Origin: Saccharothrix espanaensis DSM 44229
Lineage (GTDB): Bacteria; Actinomycetota; Actinomycetes; Mycobacteriales; Pseudonocardiaceae
Length of the DNA stretch: 64,000 bases
Assembly: GCF_000328705.1 (NCBI RefSeq)
Contig: NC_019673.1
Span: forward strand, 3,472,001 to 3,536,000
Direction: 5' to 3'
Shown piece by piece: positions 52,775-62,066 of the stretch. A model generated the notes under the pieces. That model searched no databases, was not told the DNA's origin, and saw only the letters and a program-made list of their open reading frames with translations. Position 1 is the first letter of the stretch. Each line of letters opens with the position of its first letter. The translations under genes were made by a program, and so were the position numbers.

Positions 52775-54238
52775 TCATCCGCGCGGTGTGCCCACCCGGA
52801 CGGGCGCGCGCAGCCGGGTGGCCAGCAGCGCGCCCAGGAACACCGATCCGGCCACGACGAGCAGCGCGGGCCGGGCCGCGCCGAGGAACGCCGCCTCGAA
52901 CGCCTCGTCACGTGCGCCGAAGCCTGTCACGAGCGCCGACCGCACGTCCCGCGCGGGGTCGCCGTCGCGCAGCGCGTCGGCCAGCCGGTTCTGCAGCACC
53001 GCGCCGACGACCGCCGCGCCCAGCGCCGCCCCGATCTGCCGGGCGGTGGTGAGCACCCCCGACGCCGCCCCGGTGTGCTCCGGCGCCACCCCGCGCATCG
53101 CCTCGGTCGTGGTCGGCGCGATCGCCAGGCCCATGCCGACGCCGACCGCCGCCATCGGCGCCAGGAACGCGCCGGAGGACGCGTCGGCGCCCGGCAGGAA
53201 CGCCACCCCGAGCACGCCGAGCCCGTAGACCGACAGGCCGACGACCAGCGGGACCCGCCCGCCGAGCCGGTCGGCCAGCCGCCCGCCGAGCGGGGCCACC
53301 GCGCTGAGCGCCACCGTCCACGGCAGCGCCGTCACCCCGGACACCAGCGGGCTCATGCCGAGCAGGACCTGGGTCTCCAGCACGAACACGAGCAGCAGCC
53401 CGTACAGCGAGAACGACGTGAGCAGCGTGATCAGCACCGGGACGCGGTAGCCGGGGTCGCGCACCAGCGCCGGCGGCACGAGCGGCTCCGGCCGGCCCCG
53501 CTCCCACCGCACGAACGCGACCGCGAGCACGACGCCCAGCGCGAGCACCCCGGGCACGGTCACCGGCCCGGCGATCGTGCCCCACTCGTGCCGTTGCCCC
53601 TCGACCAGCCCGAACACCAGGGCCACCAGCGCGGCGGTGGCGAGCACGACGCCCACCACGTCGAACCGGTGCGGCCGAGCGGTCCGCCGCTCCGGCACGA
53701 ACCGCACCGCCAGGTACGCGCCGAGCAGCCCGAGCGGCACGTTGAGGTAGAACACCGACGGCCAGCCGAACTCGGTGACCAGCAGCCCGCCCAGGGTCGG
53801 CCCGCACACCGCCGCGACCCCGGCCACCGCCGTGAACACGCCGAACGCCGCCCCGCGCCGGTCGGCCGGGAACACCGCCGAGATCAGCACCAGCGCCTGC
53901 GGTGTCAGCGCCGCCGCGCCGACGCCCTGCACGACCCGGGCCGCCACCAGCACGCCGGGCGTCCCGGACAGTCCGCACAGGACGGACGCGGCGGTGAAGA
54001 CGAGCAGCCCCGCGACGAACACCGCGCGCGGCCCGACCACATCGCCGACCCGGCCGAAGACGACCAGCAGCGCCGCGAACGCCAGCAGGTAGCCGTTGAG
54101 CACCCAGACCACGTCGTCCAGGCCCGCGCCGAGGTCGGCCATGATGTCCGGCGCGGCGGTGTTGACGATCGTGGTGTCCAGCAGGATCAGGAAGTTCGCC
54201 AGGCACAGCACCGCCAGCGCCCGCCACGCGGCGCGCAC
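52775..54238 (-). CDS. MFS drug transporter, 14-helix DHA2 type
   Basis: This 487-aa transporter has about fourteen membrane helices. LDTTIVNTAAPDI in helix 1, the GRVGDVVGPR loop motif and a helix 5 with GPTLGGLL are marks of the DHA2 (EmrB/QacA) drug:H+ antiporters. The GTG at 54238 lies one base after the stop of the AhpD-like gene, so the two are translated together. The link suggests oxidative or electrophile stress, but no substrate can be named. No clear terminator follows. Confidence 0.92.
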   Translation of the reverse strand: MRAAWRALAVLCLANFLILLDTTIVNTAAPDIMADLGAGLDDVVWVLNGYLLAFAALLVVFGRVGDVVGPRAVFVAGLLVFTAASVLCGLSGTPGVLVAARVVQGVGAAALTPQALVLISAVFPADRRGAAFGVFTAVAGVAAVCGPTLGGLLVTEFGWPSVFYLNVPLGLLGAYLAVRFVPERRTARPHRFDVVGVVLATAALVALVFGLVEGQRHEWGTIAGPVTVPGVLALGVVLAVAFVRWERGRPEPLVPPALVRDPGYRVPVLITLLTSFSLYGLLLVFVLETQVLLGMSPLVSGVTALPWTVALSAVAPLGGRLADRLGGRVPLVVGLSVYGLGVLGVAFLPGADASSGAFLAPMAAVGVGMGLAIAPTTTEAMRGVAPEHTGAASGVLTTARQIGAALGAAVVGAVLQNRLADALRDGDPARDVRSALVTGFGARDEAFEAAFLGAARPALLVVAGSVFLGALLATRLRAPVRVGTPRG

Positions 54239-54239
54239 C

Positions 54240-55238
54240 TCAGACCGCCGCGGTCCGCGCGGTCAGGGCGGTCACCCGGCGCGCGGCGGTGAACGCCGCC
54301 CAGCCGGCCAGGTCCACCAGCGCCGCGTCGTCGCCGCCGAACGCCGCCACGGCCGCGTCGTCCACCTGGTACGAGGCGAACGCGACGAGCAGCGCCAGCA
54401 CCGTGCCCGGCCGCTCGTCGGCGGGCAGCCCGGACACCGCCTCCCGCGCCCAGTCCCGGCCCAGGCCGGGCGGCGCCCCGTCCCACCCGGCGATCCGCGC
54501 GGCCACGAGGTCCCGCGCCTCCTCGGACAGCACCCGCGCGCCGGCCGCGTCGAACGCCGCCGCGGTCCGGCCGAGCGCGTCCCCCACCGCGGGGTCGTTG
54601 CCGGCCCAGTCGAGGTCGGGCGGCAGCGGGGCGGCCGGCAGCAGGTCCAGTGCCGCGCCGCGCGGGTACTCGCGGCGCGCTCCGGCGGCCATGAAGCGCC
54701 CGAGCAGCTGTTCGGCGAACGCGGGCGCGCCGGCGGGCAGCGGCGAGTCGTCCAAGAACACGTTCACCACCCGGTTGAGGTAGTGGAACGCGAGCACGAC
54801 GCCGAGCAGCTCGGGGGTCTGCTCCTCCGGGATCGGCCGGTCGTCACCCGAGCGCCCGGCGGCCGGGTGCGCCGCCAACCGGTCCGCCCACGCCTCGACG
54901 GCGGCGAACGACCCGCCGAGCCGGTCCAGGGTGGCCTGGTGGACGGTCACGCAGTACGGGCAGGTGTTCTGCCGTGAGACGGCGGCGGCCACGGCCTCCT
55001 TGGTGGCCCGCGACGCCGATCCGGACGCGATCAGCGTCTCGCGCAACAGGACCCAGCACGCGGTGAGCGCGGTCGGCGAGGGGGAGTGCAGCGCGACGGG
55101 CGCGGCGAGCATCCCGAAGTCGGCTTCCGCCTGCCGGTAGACGGCGGCGACCGGTCCTCGCGCGGCGTGCGGCGGGACGGGGGTGACGTACCGGATCGAC
55201 TTGAGGGATCGGCGGAGCGCGGTGCGGACGATGCCCAT
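54240..55238 (-). CDS. AhpD-like carboxymuconolactone decarboxylase family protein
   Basis: This 332-aa protein holds one AhpD-like domain in its first half, with the redox motif CPYCVTVH (Cys93, Cys96, His100) expected of alkylhydroperoxidase-type proteins. The C-terminal half is helical, may be a second degenerate copy without Cys, and makes the protein nearly twice the usual AhpD length. The ATG at 55238 has a GGGAG site. It is followed at once by an MFS exporter. It probably deals with peroxides or electrophiles, but the substrate is unknown. Confidence 0.87.
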   Translation of the reverse strand: MGIVRTALRRSLKSIRYVTPVPPHAARGPVAAVYRQAEADFGMLAAPVALHSPSPTALTACWVLLRETLIASGSASRATKEAVAAAVSRQNTCPYCVTVHQATLDRLGGSFAAVEAWADRLAAHPAAGRSGDDRPIPEEQTPELLGVVLAFHYLNRVVNVFLDDSPLPAGAPAFAEQLLGRFMAAGARREYPRGAALDLLPAAPLPPDLDWAGNDPAVGDALGRTAAAFDAAGARVLSEEARDLVAARIAGWDGAPPGLGRDWAREAVSGLPADERPGTVLALLVAFASYQVDDAAVAAFGGDDAALVDLAGWAAFTAARRVTALTARTAAV

Positions 55239-55444
55239 GGGGACTCCCGGGTTGCGTGCGCCGGTGAACGGCGTGACGGGTGGGTTTCTTCACGCAACTC
55301 GTGGCTACCACGGGCCGGCGCCCGGTCGCACGCACGACGGCCGGAGCTGCTCCATACCCCGCACGCTTGAAGTGGTCGGGGGAGCGGTGGGCGCGGTCGA
55401 TCGTGAACTACGCGCACGACCGAGGCAGGCCGCAGAGGGCTGTC

Positions 55445-55471
55445 GACCGGGCGGGGCGTCCCCGCCCGGTC
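55445..55471 (-). terminator. Terminator of the MetE-like gene
   Basis: A perfect hairpin with 12-bp arms (55445-55456 and 55460-55471) and a three-base loop lies 13 bases past the stop of the MetE-like gene on the - strand. Confidence 0.87.
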
Positions 55472-55483
55472 CGGCGCGCCGGG

Positions 55484-56548
55484 TCAGACGCCGAGCGCCT
55501 TCTCGGCCAGCCTGGTGCCCTCGACCCGGGCGGCGATCTTGGCGAACGCGACGTCCCGGGAGGTCGACGTGTCGTCGGCGAACGGCGAGAACCCGCAGTC
55601 GTCGCAGGTGCCCAGCGACTCGACCGGGACGAACTCGACGGCCTCCAGCACCCGGTCGCGCACCTCCTCCGGGGTCTCCACGCGCGGGTCGATCGGGTCG
55701 GTCACGCCGATGAACAGCCGTCGCTCCTCGGGCAGCGAGTCCTTGATGACGCCCAGCACCCGGCGGCGGTCCGGCTCGCCGGCCAGCTGCACGTAGAACG
55801 AGCCGGCGCGCAGCGTGAACAGGTCGGGCAGCAGGTCGGCGTAGTCCACGTCGGCGCTGTGCGTGGCGTCCCAGTCGCCGCCGGGGCAGGTGTGCACGCC
55901 GATCCGGGCGCGCTCCTGCTCCGAGAACCGGTCCAGGACCTGGTTGTTCACCGCGATCAGGTCGTGCAGCACGCCCTTGGAGGGGTCGAGCTTGAGCGAC
56001 AGCCGGGCTTCGGTGAAGTCGAGCTGCACGCTGTGCGCGCCGCCGTCCAGGCAGGTCCGGATGTCGGCCTCGGCCTCGTCGAGCAGGTCGGCCAGGAACC
56101 GCTCGCGGGGGTAGCCGTCGATGCCGTCCTGCGGGTAGAGCAGGCTCAGCGCGGACGGCGCGATCACCGCCTGCTTGACCGCCGCCGACGTGTGCCCTCG
56201 CGCCGCTCGCAGGTGGTCCGCGGCGTGCGCGGCGTACCGGAACGGGCCGCTGGTCAGTCGCGGCAACTGCCGGGTGTGGCCGTCGGAGAACGGCACCACC
56301 AGGCCGTCCGGGGCGAGGTCGGCGATGCCGGAGACCGGGTAGGTGAGGAAGCTCGGCTTGGCCTGCTCGCCGTCGGTGACCACCGGCGAGCCGGTGGCCT
56401 CGAACCGGCGGACGGTGTCCGCCACGGCCCGGTCGGTCAGCGCTCCCAGCGCGTCGGCGTCGATGGTCCCGGCGGCGAAGTCGTGCTGGGCCTGGATCAA
56501 TTCCGCAGGACGGGGAATGCTGCCGATGGGCTCGGTCGGAATGGTCAT
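55484..56548 (-). CDS. MetE-like cobalamin-independent methyltransferase
   Basis: This 354-aa protein matches the C-terminal catalytic barrel of cobalamin-independent methionine synthase but lacks the N-terminal half. Stand-alone forms of this length methylate homocysteine or other thiols using various donors. Zinc ligands are visible: His219 and Cys221 in VHTCPGGDWD, and the cysteines of CDDCGFSPF at 315-318. The N-terminal IGSIPRP segment is also typical. The ATG at 56548 has a GGGGAGA site. It stands alone with its own terminator. Confidence 0.9.
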   Translation of the reverse strand: MTIPTEPIGSIPRPAELIQAQHDFAAGTIDADALGALTDRAVADTVRRFEATGSPVVTDGEQAKPSFLTYPVSGIADLAPDGLVVPFSDGHTRQLPRLTSGPFRYAAHAADHLRAARGHTSAAVKQAVIAPSALSLLYPQDGIDGYPRERFLADLLDEAEADIRTCLDGGAHSVQLDFTEARLSLKLDPSKGVLHDLIAVNNQVLDRFSEQERARIGVHTCPGGDWDATHSADVDYADLLPDLFTLRAGSFYVQLAGEPDRRRVLGVIKDSLPEERRLFIGVTDPIDPRVETPEEVRDRVLEAVEFVPVESLGTCDDCGFSPFADDTSTSRDVAFAKIAARVEGTRLAEKALGV

Positions 56549-56741
56549 GGTTCTCCCCTGGAACGAGTGTCGGGCAGGGTCGGCTGCTAGGCGACGCGGG
56601 GTGGAACAGTAGGGCGATGATCAGCGCGGGGCGTACCGGCTGAATGGTGAAGCGGGTCCGCCGAAAAGGGGACACCCGTTTCAACACAGCGTTACCCGAC
56701 GTCGTTGGCGCACGCCGTCGGGCCACTGCCCGGCGACGCGG

Positions 56742-57359
56742 TCAGCGCACTCCGCGAGGGCGGAACTGGATGCTGATCCGGGGGCCCGCCGGCCGGGCGG
56801 TCTTGGGCACGGCGTGCTCCCACGTGCGCTGGCAGGACCCGCCCATGACGACCAGGTCGCCGTGGCCCAGCGCGTACCGGACGGTCGCGCCGCCGCCGCG
56901 CGGCCGCAGCGCGAGAGCGCGCGGCGCGCCCACCGACAGGATCGCCACCATCGTGTCCTCGGCGGAGCCGCGACCGATCGTGTCGCCGTGCCAGGCGACG
57001 CTGTCCCGGCCGTCGCGGTAGTGGCACAGGCCCGCCGTGCGGAACGGCTCGCCCAGCTCGTCCGCGTACCACCGGCTCAGCGCGTCGCGGGCGTCGGTGA
57101 GCACCGGGTGGGGCAGGGGTGTGCCCTCGCCGTAGAAGCACAGCAGGCGCGGCACGTCGACCACGCGCTCGTACATCTGCCGGCGCTCGCCCCGCCAGGG
57201 GACGCCGGTCGCCAGGTGCCGGAACAGCTCGTCCGCGCCGGTGAGCCAGCCGGGCAGCACGTCGATCCACGCGCTGCCGTCCAGCGCGGTGCGGCGGACA
57301 CCGGTCAGCGGGCGCAGGCCGAGGGGCTCCGCGCCGCCGTCGAACAGCGACACCTGCAT
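56742..57359 (-). CDS. alkB: AlkB-type DNA repair dioxygenase
   Basis: This 205-aa Fe(II)/2-oxoglutarate dioxygenase is AlkB-like. It oxidises methyl groups off damaged bases. Iron ligands are His124, Asp126 and His182 (WHGD, then WEHAV), and the 2-oxoglutarate arginines are Arg194 and Arg200 in RISIQFR. The substrate loop LCHYRDGRDSVAWHGD fits bacterial AlkB. The ATG at 57359 gives the usual length. A perfect LexA box ends 20 bases upstream, so it is probably induced by DNA damage. Confidence 0.93.
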   Translation of the reverse strand: MQVSLFDGGAEPLGLRPLTGVRRTALDGSAWIDVLPGWLTGADELFRHLATGVPWRGERRQMYERVVDVPRLLCFYGEGTPLPHPVLTDARDALSRWYADELGEPFRTAGLCHYRDGRDSVAWHGDTIGRGSAEDTMVAILSVGAPRALALRPRGGGATVRYALGHGDLVVMGGSCQRTWEHAVPKTARPAGPRISIQFRPRGVR

Positions 57360-57379
57360 GACGCGAAGCCTAGCCGAGG

Positions 57380-57395
57380 TCGAACACATGTTCGA
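57380..57395. promoter_or_regulatory. LexA (SOS) box
   Basis: TCGAACACATGTTCGA is a perfect match to the actinobacterial SOS box TCGAAC-N4-GTTCGA, and the symmetry extends one more base on each side. It lies 20 bases ahead of the alkB start on the - strand, where LexA would block the promoter. Confidence 0.93.
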
Positions 57396-57460
57396 CCGCA
57401 GCGAGCACTATTCCTTCAGTGCATACTGAAGATCAGCCCGGCCGGTGGTCCGGCCGACGA

Positions 57461-57619
57461 TCACGCGTCCGGTTCGGGCTTACGCCGACGGCCGCCCGTG
57501 CGGACCGGCTTGGCCGGGTCCTCCACGGGTTCCGCGGCGGCGGTCTTCGCCTCGGGTTTCACCGGTTGGTCGGCGAGCAGGATGGCAGCCAGCTCGTCGT
57601 AGATCGGTGTGCTGCTCAT
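57461..57619 (-). CDS. Small 52-aa protein
   Basis: A complete small frame runs from ATG (57617-57619) to TGA (57461-57463). The product begins MSSTPIYDELAAILLADQP, continues with a Lys/Glu/Ala/Pro-rich middle and ends in a basic tail with GGRRRKP. Third codon positions are almost all G or C, as in neighbouring genes. An AAGGGG site is about 13 bases upstream, a little far. I do not know its function. It reads toward alkB and ends 66 bases before the LexA box. Confidence 0.6.
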   Translation of the reverse strand: MSSTPIYDELAAILLADQPVKPEAKTAAAEPVEDPAKPVRTGGRRRKPEPDA

Positions 57620-58015
57620 GGGCGGTCACGTACCCCTTTCAAGCGAAAGCTACACGCGCCTGCGAACAGGGGAACGGCCAGGGTTGGCAAACGGATCAAC
57701 GCCTGCCGGAATTCGCCGGCCCCGGATCGACCAGCGCGGAGGGTAATGGTTCCACAACGGACGGAGCACGCGCGGCAGTGCACCCCATTTCGGGGTCGGC
57801 GTGTCGCGCACCGACCCGGGCCGTCCCAGGTGGGCGGGGTCGGACGGGCTGTTCCGATGAGCCCGCACCGGCCGCGCCGCACCCGCCGCCGGCCGTCCCG
57901 GGCATGCCGATCCGTTCGTAGTGGAACGATCCCTGACAAGGCGACCGCGGAGGGGTGCGGCGGTGTTAAGTTGGGGAAAGGTCCCGAGGTGGGCCGGAGT
58001 GCGAAGGAGCCTGGG
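57620..58015. other. 396-base intergenic region before the TetR gene
   Basis: No gene with good codon use is seen here. It holds promoters for the divergent 52-aa and TetR genes. An imperfect palindrome with arms CGTTC (57913-57917) and GAACG (57924-57928), flanked by ATC/GAT-like bases, lies about 90 bases ahead of the TetR start and may be its operator. Confidence 0.4.
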
Positions 58016-58600
58016 ATGCCGACCGTGCGCCGACCTGCCGCGCAGACCCGTGAGCACGTGCTCGCGATCGCGCACGACCTCTTCTACTGGAACGGCATCC
58101 GGGCGGTCGGGGTGGACCGGATCGCGGCCGAGGCGGCGATCGCGCCGACCACCCTCTACCGGCTGTTCGCCTCCAAGGACGACCTGGTCGCCGCCTACCT
58201 GGAGCGGGCCGACGAGCGCCACCGGTCGTGGTTCCTGCGGGCGTCGGCCGACGACGGGCGGGGCGTGCGGGAGCGGATCCTGGCGGTGTTCGACGAGCTG
58301 GTGGTGCAGGTGCAGCCGGAGCGGTCGCGCGGGTGCCCGTTCCTGATGGCGCTGGCCGAGTTCCCCGACCCGGCGCTGCCCGCGCACCGCAACGCGATCG
58401 CCACCAAGGCGTGGGTGCACGGCCAGTTCACCCGATTGGCGCAGGAGTTGGCCGAGACCGGCGGGGTGGCGGACGCGGAGGCGCTGGGCGCGGAACTCGC
58501 GCTGGTCATGGAGGGTGTGTACGCCACCGTCCAGTCGATGGGGGTCGGTGGTCCGGCGCGCCGGTCGCGCGCGTTGGTGGAGTTGCTGCTCGCCGGCTGA
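58016..58600 (+). CDS. TetR family regulator
   Basis: This 194-aa regulator has a TetR helix-turn-helix in its first 50 residues (REHVLAIAHDLFYWNGIRAVGVDRIAAEAAIAPTTLYRLF, helix 3 near TTLYRLF) and a helical ligand-binding part with the RGCPFLMALAEFPDP segment of one TetR subgroup. The ATG at 58016 has a GAAGGAG site seven bases upstream. It is 116 bases ahead of icmF on the same strand, and an inverted repeat lies between them, so it may control icmF or itself. Confidence 0.92.
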   Translation: MPTVRRPAAQTREHVLAIAHDLFYWNGIRAVGVDRIAAEAAIAPTTLYRLFASKDDLVAAYLERADERHRSWFLRASADDGRGVRERILAVFDELVVQVQPERSRGCPFLMALAEFPDPALPAHRNAIATKAWVHGQFTRLAQELAETGGVADAEALGAELALVMEGVYATVQSMGVGGPARRSRALVELLLAG

Positions 58601-58670
58601 CCCGGCTTACCGGTACCGTCCGGCGGCGGGTGAGCCGACACACACGACACTTGCACTTCCGATAGATGGA

Positions 58671-58691
58671 TGTCCTAGTAATCTGAGGACA
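58671..58691. promoter_or_regulatory. Inverted repeat ahead of icmF
   Basis: TGTCCT (58671-58676) and AGGACA (58686-58691) form an inverted repeat with a nine-base centre, ending 25 bases before the icmF start. Its place suggests an operator, perhaps for the adjacent TetR regulator or a global acyl-CoA regulator. Confidence 0.6.
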
Positions 58692-58716
58692 GTTCCGCGA
58701 TGCCGAAGGAGCCGTC

Positions 58717-61700
58717 GTGTCCGCTGCTGCACCGTTGCACGTTCCCGCGCACCCGGTCCGCTTCGTCACGGCCGCCAGCCTGTTCGACGGCCACGACGCG
58801 GCGATCAACATCATGCGCCGCATCCTCCAGTCGCAGGGCGCGGAGGTCGTCCACCTGGGTCACAACCGCTCGGTGCGCGAGGTCGTCGCCGCCGCCGTGC
58901 AGGAGGACGTCCAGGGCATCGCCATCAGCGCCTACCAGGGCGGGCACGTCGAGTACTTCAGCTACCTGGTGGAGCTGCTCGCCGAGCGCGGCGCGGAGCA
59001 CATCAAGGTCTTCGGCGGCGGTGGCGGCGTCATCGTGCCGGAGGAGATCGAGCTGCTGCACTCGCGCGGCGTGGCGCGGATCTTCTCCCCGGCCGACGGC
59101 CAGCAGCTCGGCCTGGCCCGGATGATCAACTCGATGATCGAGACGTGCGACCACGACCTGGCCGCCGACACCCCGTCGTCCTGGGACGGCCTGTTCGCGG
59201 GCTCCGAGGACGTGCTGGCGCGGGCGATCACGCTGATCGAGGCCGGCCGGCTGCCCGCCGACCTCAAGACCCGGCTGGAGCAGGCCGCCCGGCCGGTGCC
59301 CGTGCTGGGCATCACCGGCACCGGCGGCTCCGGCAAGTCCTCGCTGACCGACGAGCTGGTCCGCCGGTTCCGGCTGGACCAGGAGGACAAGCTCCGGATC
59401 GCGGTGCTGGCCATCGACCCGACCCGGCGGCGCGGCGGTGGCGCGCTGCTCGGCGACCGGATCCGGATGAACTGCCTGGAGGGCGACCGGGTGTTCTTCC
59501 GCTCGCTGGCCACCCGGCGCGCGGGCAGCGAGGTGCCCGACGGCCTGTCCGACGCGATCCTGGCGTGCAAGGCGGCCGGCTTCGACCTCGTCGTGGTGGA
59601 GACGCCCGGCATCGGCCAGGGCGACGCGGCCATCGTGCCGTTCGTCGACCACTCGCTGTACGTGATGACGCCGGAGTTCGGCGCCGCGTCGCAGCTGGAG
59701 AAGATCGACATGCTCGACTTCGCCGACGCGGTGGCGATCAACAAGTTCGAGCGCCGGGGCGCGGAGGACGCGCGCCGCGACGTGGCCCGCCAGCTGGTGC
59801 GCAACCGCGAGGCGTTCGGCGTCTCGTGGGAGCAGATGCCGGTCTTCGGCACGTCCGCGGCGACGTTCAACGACGACGGCGTGACGGCCCTGTACCAGCA
59901 CCTGCGCGACGAGTTGGTGCGGCGCGGGCTGGAGGTGTCGCCGGGGGCGCTGCTGCCGGTGTCCGGCAAGGTGTCCACCGCCGCGTCGACCGTGGTGCCG
60001 GCGTCCAAGGCCCGGTACCTGGCGGAGATCGCGGAGACCGTGCGCGGCTACCACCGGGCCACCGAGACCCACGTGGACGCCGTGCGCCGGGCCGCGCACC
60101 TGCGGGCCGCGCGCGACGAGCTGGCCGCGGCCGGGCACGACACGGAGCCGATCTCGGACCTGCTGGCCAAGGCCGAGAAGCACGTGGACGGGGTGTCCGC
60201 GGAGCTGCTGGAGGCGTGGCCGAAGGTGGTCGAGGACTACAGCGGCGACGAGCTGGTGGTCCGGGTGCGGGACAAGGAGATCCACACCCGGCTGACCCGG
60301 GAGACGTTGTCGGGCAACAAGGTCCGTCGGGTGGCGCTGCCGCGCTACGACGACGAGGGCACGCTGCTGCGGTTCCTGCGCAAGGAGAACCTGCCGGGCT
60401 ACTTCCCGTACACGGCGGGCGTGTTCCCGTTCAAGCGGGACGGCGAGGACCCGGCCCGGATGTTCGCCGGCGAGGGCGACGCGTTCCGCACCAACCGCCG
60501 GTTCAAGTACCTGTCCAAGGGCTCGGAGGCGACCCGGCTGTCCACGGCGTTCGACTCGGTGACGCTCTACGGCCGTGACCCCGACACCCCGCCGGACGTC
60601 TACGGCAAGATCGGCACGTCCGGCGTGTCCATCGCGACCCTGGACGACATGAAGGCGCTCTACGACGGCTTCGAGCTGACCGCGCCCACCACGTCGGTGT
60701 CGATGACCATCAACGGTCCCGCGCCGACCATCCTGGCGTTCTTCCTCAACACGGTGGTCGACCAGCGGATCGACGCGTTCCGCGCGGCCGAGGGCCGGGA
60801 GCCGACCGCGGAGGAGGAGGCGCGGCTCAAGGCGTGGGCGCTGGCGAACGTGCGCGGCACGGTGCAGGCCGACATCCTCAAGGAGGACCAGGGCCAGAAC
60901 ACCTGCATCTTCTCCACCGAGTTCTCGCTGCGGATGATGGCCGACATCCAGGAGTGGTTCATCCAGCAGAAGGTCCGCAACTTCTACTCGGTGTCGATCT
61001 CCGGCTACCACATCGCCGAGGCCGGCGCGAACCCCATCAGCCAGCTCGCGTTCACCCTGGCCAACGGGTTCACCTACGTCGAGTCGTACCTGGCGCGCGG
61101 CATGTCGGTCGACGACTTCGCGCCGAACCTGTCGTTCTTCTTCTCCAACGGGATGGACGCCGAGTACAGCGTGATCGGCCGGGTGGCGCGGCGGATCTGG
61201 GCGGTGGCGATGCGCGAGCGCTACGGCGCGAACGACCGCTCGCAGAAGTTCAAGTACCACGTGCAGACCTCGGGCCGTTCGCTGCACGCGCAGGAGATGG
61301 ACTTCAACGACATCCGCACCACGCTCCAGGCGTTGTGCGCGCTGTACGACAACTGCAACTCCCTGCACACCAACGCCTACGACGAGGCGATCACCACGCC
61401 GACCGAGTCGTCGGTGCGCCGGGCGATGGCCATCCAGCTCATCATCAACAAGGAGTGGGGCCTGTCGTCGAACGAGAACCCGTTGCAGGGCTCGTTCGTC
61501 ATCGACGAGTTGACCGACCTGGTCGAGGAGGCCGTGCTGCTGGAGTTCGACCGGCTCTCCGAGCGCGGCGGTGTGCTGGGCGCGATGGAGACCGGCTACC
61601 AGCGCGGCCGGATCCAGGACGAGTCGATGCTCTACGAGCAGCGCAAGCACGACGGCTCGCTGCCGCTGATCGGCGTGAACACGTTCCTGCCGGACAGCGG

Positions 61701-61953
61701 CGAGCGCGAGCACGTGACGATCGAGCTGGCGCGCGCGACCGAGGACGAGAAGCGCTCGCAGGTCGACCGGACCCGCGCGTTCGCCGCCGCGCACGCCGAG
61801 CAGGCCGAGCCCGCGCTGCGCCGGCTCAAGGAGGCCGCGCAGACCGGTGAGAACGTGTTCGCGGTGCTCATGGACGCGGCCCGGGTGTGCACGCTGGGCC
61901 AGGTCACCGAGGCGTTCTTCGAGGTGGGCGGGCAGTACCGGCGCAACGTGTGA
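58717..61953 (+). CDS. icmF: Fused isobutyryl-CoA mutase IcmF
   Basis: This 1078-aa fusion isomerises isobutyryl-CoA and n-butyryl-CoA (or related acyl-CoAs) with coenzyme B12. The N-terminal B12-binding domain has DGHDAA (Asp24, His26), ISAYQGG and GGGGG motifs. A MeaB/ArgK-type GTPase chaperone follows, with the phosphate loop GTGGSGKSS near residues 201-209. The mutase barrel fills the rest, with SISGYHIAEAGANPI, RERYGANDRSQKFKYHVQTSG and SLHTNAYDEAITTP. This order and length are those of IcmF rather than separate IcmA/IcmB. The GTG at 58717 has a GAAGGAG site five bases upstream. It links valine breakdown to acyl-CoA building blocks. Confidence 0.97.
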   Translation: MSAAAPLHVPAHPVRFVTAASLFDGHDAAINIMRRILQSQGAEVVHLGHNRSVREVVAAAVQEDVQGIAISAYQGGHVEYFSYLVELLAERGAEHIKVFGGGGGVIVPEEIELLHSRGVARIFSPADGQQLGLARMINSMIETCDHDLAADTPSSWDGLFAGSEDVLARAITLIEAGRLPADLKTRLEQAARPVPVLGITGTGGSGKSSLTDELVRRFRLDQEDKLRIAVLAIDPTRRRGGGALLGDRIRMNCLEGDRVFFRSLATRRAGSEVPDGLSDAILACKAAGFDLVVVETPGIGQGDAAIVPFVDHSLYVMTPEFGAASQLEKIDMLDFADAVAINKFERRGAEDARRDVARQLVRNREAFGVSWEQMPVFGTSAATFNDDGVTALYQHLRDELVRRGLEVSPGALLPVSGKVSTAASTVVPASKARYLAEIAETVRGYHRATETHVDAVRRAAHLRAARDELAAAGHDTEPISDLLAKAEKHVDGVSAELLEAWPKVVEDYSGDELVVRVRDKEIHTRLTRETLSGNKVRRVALPRYDDEGTLLRFLRKENLPGYFPYTAGVFPFKRDGEDPARMFAGEGDAFRTNRRFKYLSKGSEATRLSTAFDSVTLYGRDPDTPPDVYGKIGTSGVSIATLDDMKALYDGFELTAPTTSVSMTINGPAPTILAFFLNTVVDQRIDAFRAAEGREPTAEEEARLKAWALANVRGTVQADILKEDQGQNTCIFSTEFSLRMMADIQEWFIQQKVRNFYSVSISGYHIAEAGANPISQLAFTLANGFTYVESYLARGMSVDDFAPNLSFFFSNGMDAEYSVIGRVARRIWAVAMRERYGANDRSQKFKYHVQTSGRSLHAQEMDFNDIRTTLQALCALYDNCNSLHTNAYDEAITTPTESSVRRAMAIQLIINKEWGLSSNENPLQGSFVIDELTDLVEEAVLLEFDRLSERGGVLGAMETGYQRGRIQDESMLYEQRKHDGSLPLIGVNTFLPDSGEREHVTIELARATEDEKRSQVDRTRAFAAAHAEQAEPALRRLKEAAQTGENVFAVLMDAARVCTLGQVTEAFFEVGGQYRRNV

Positions 61954-62066
61954 GCCCGCGGTGTGAGCCCGCTTCGCGTTGCCGGCCGGCGTCGATCCGG
62001 TATTCGCGCCGTCCGGCAACGGAACCGGCGGGGCGGGCCCGCGTCGAGGTCCAGGGGGAGCGCGGC

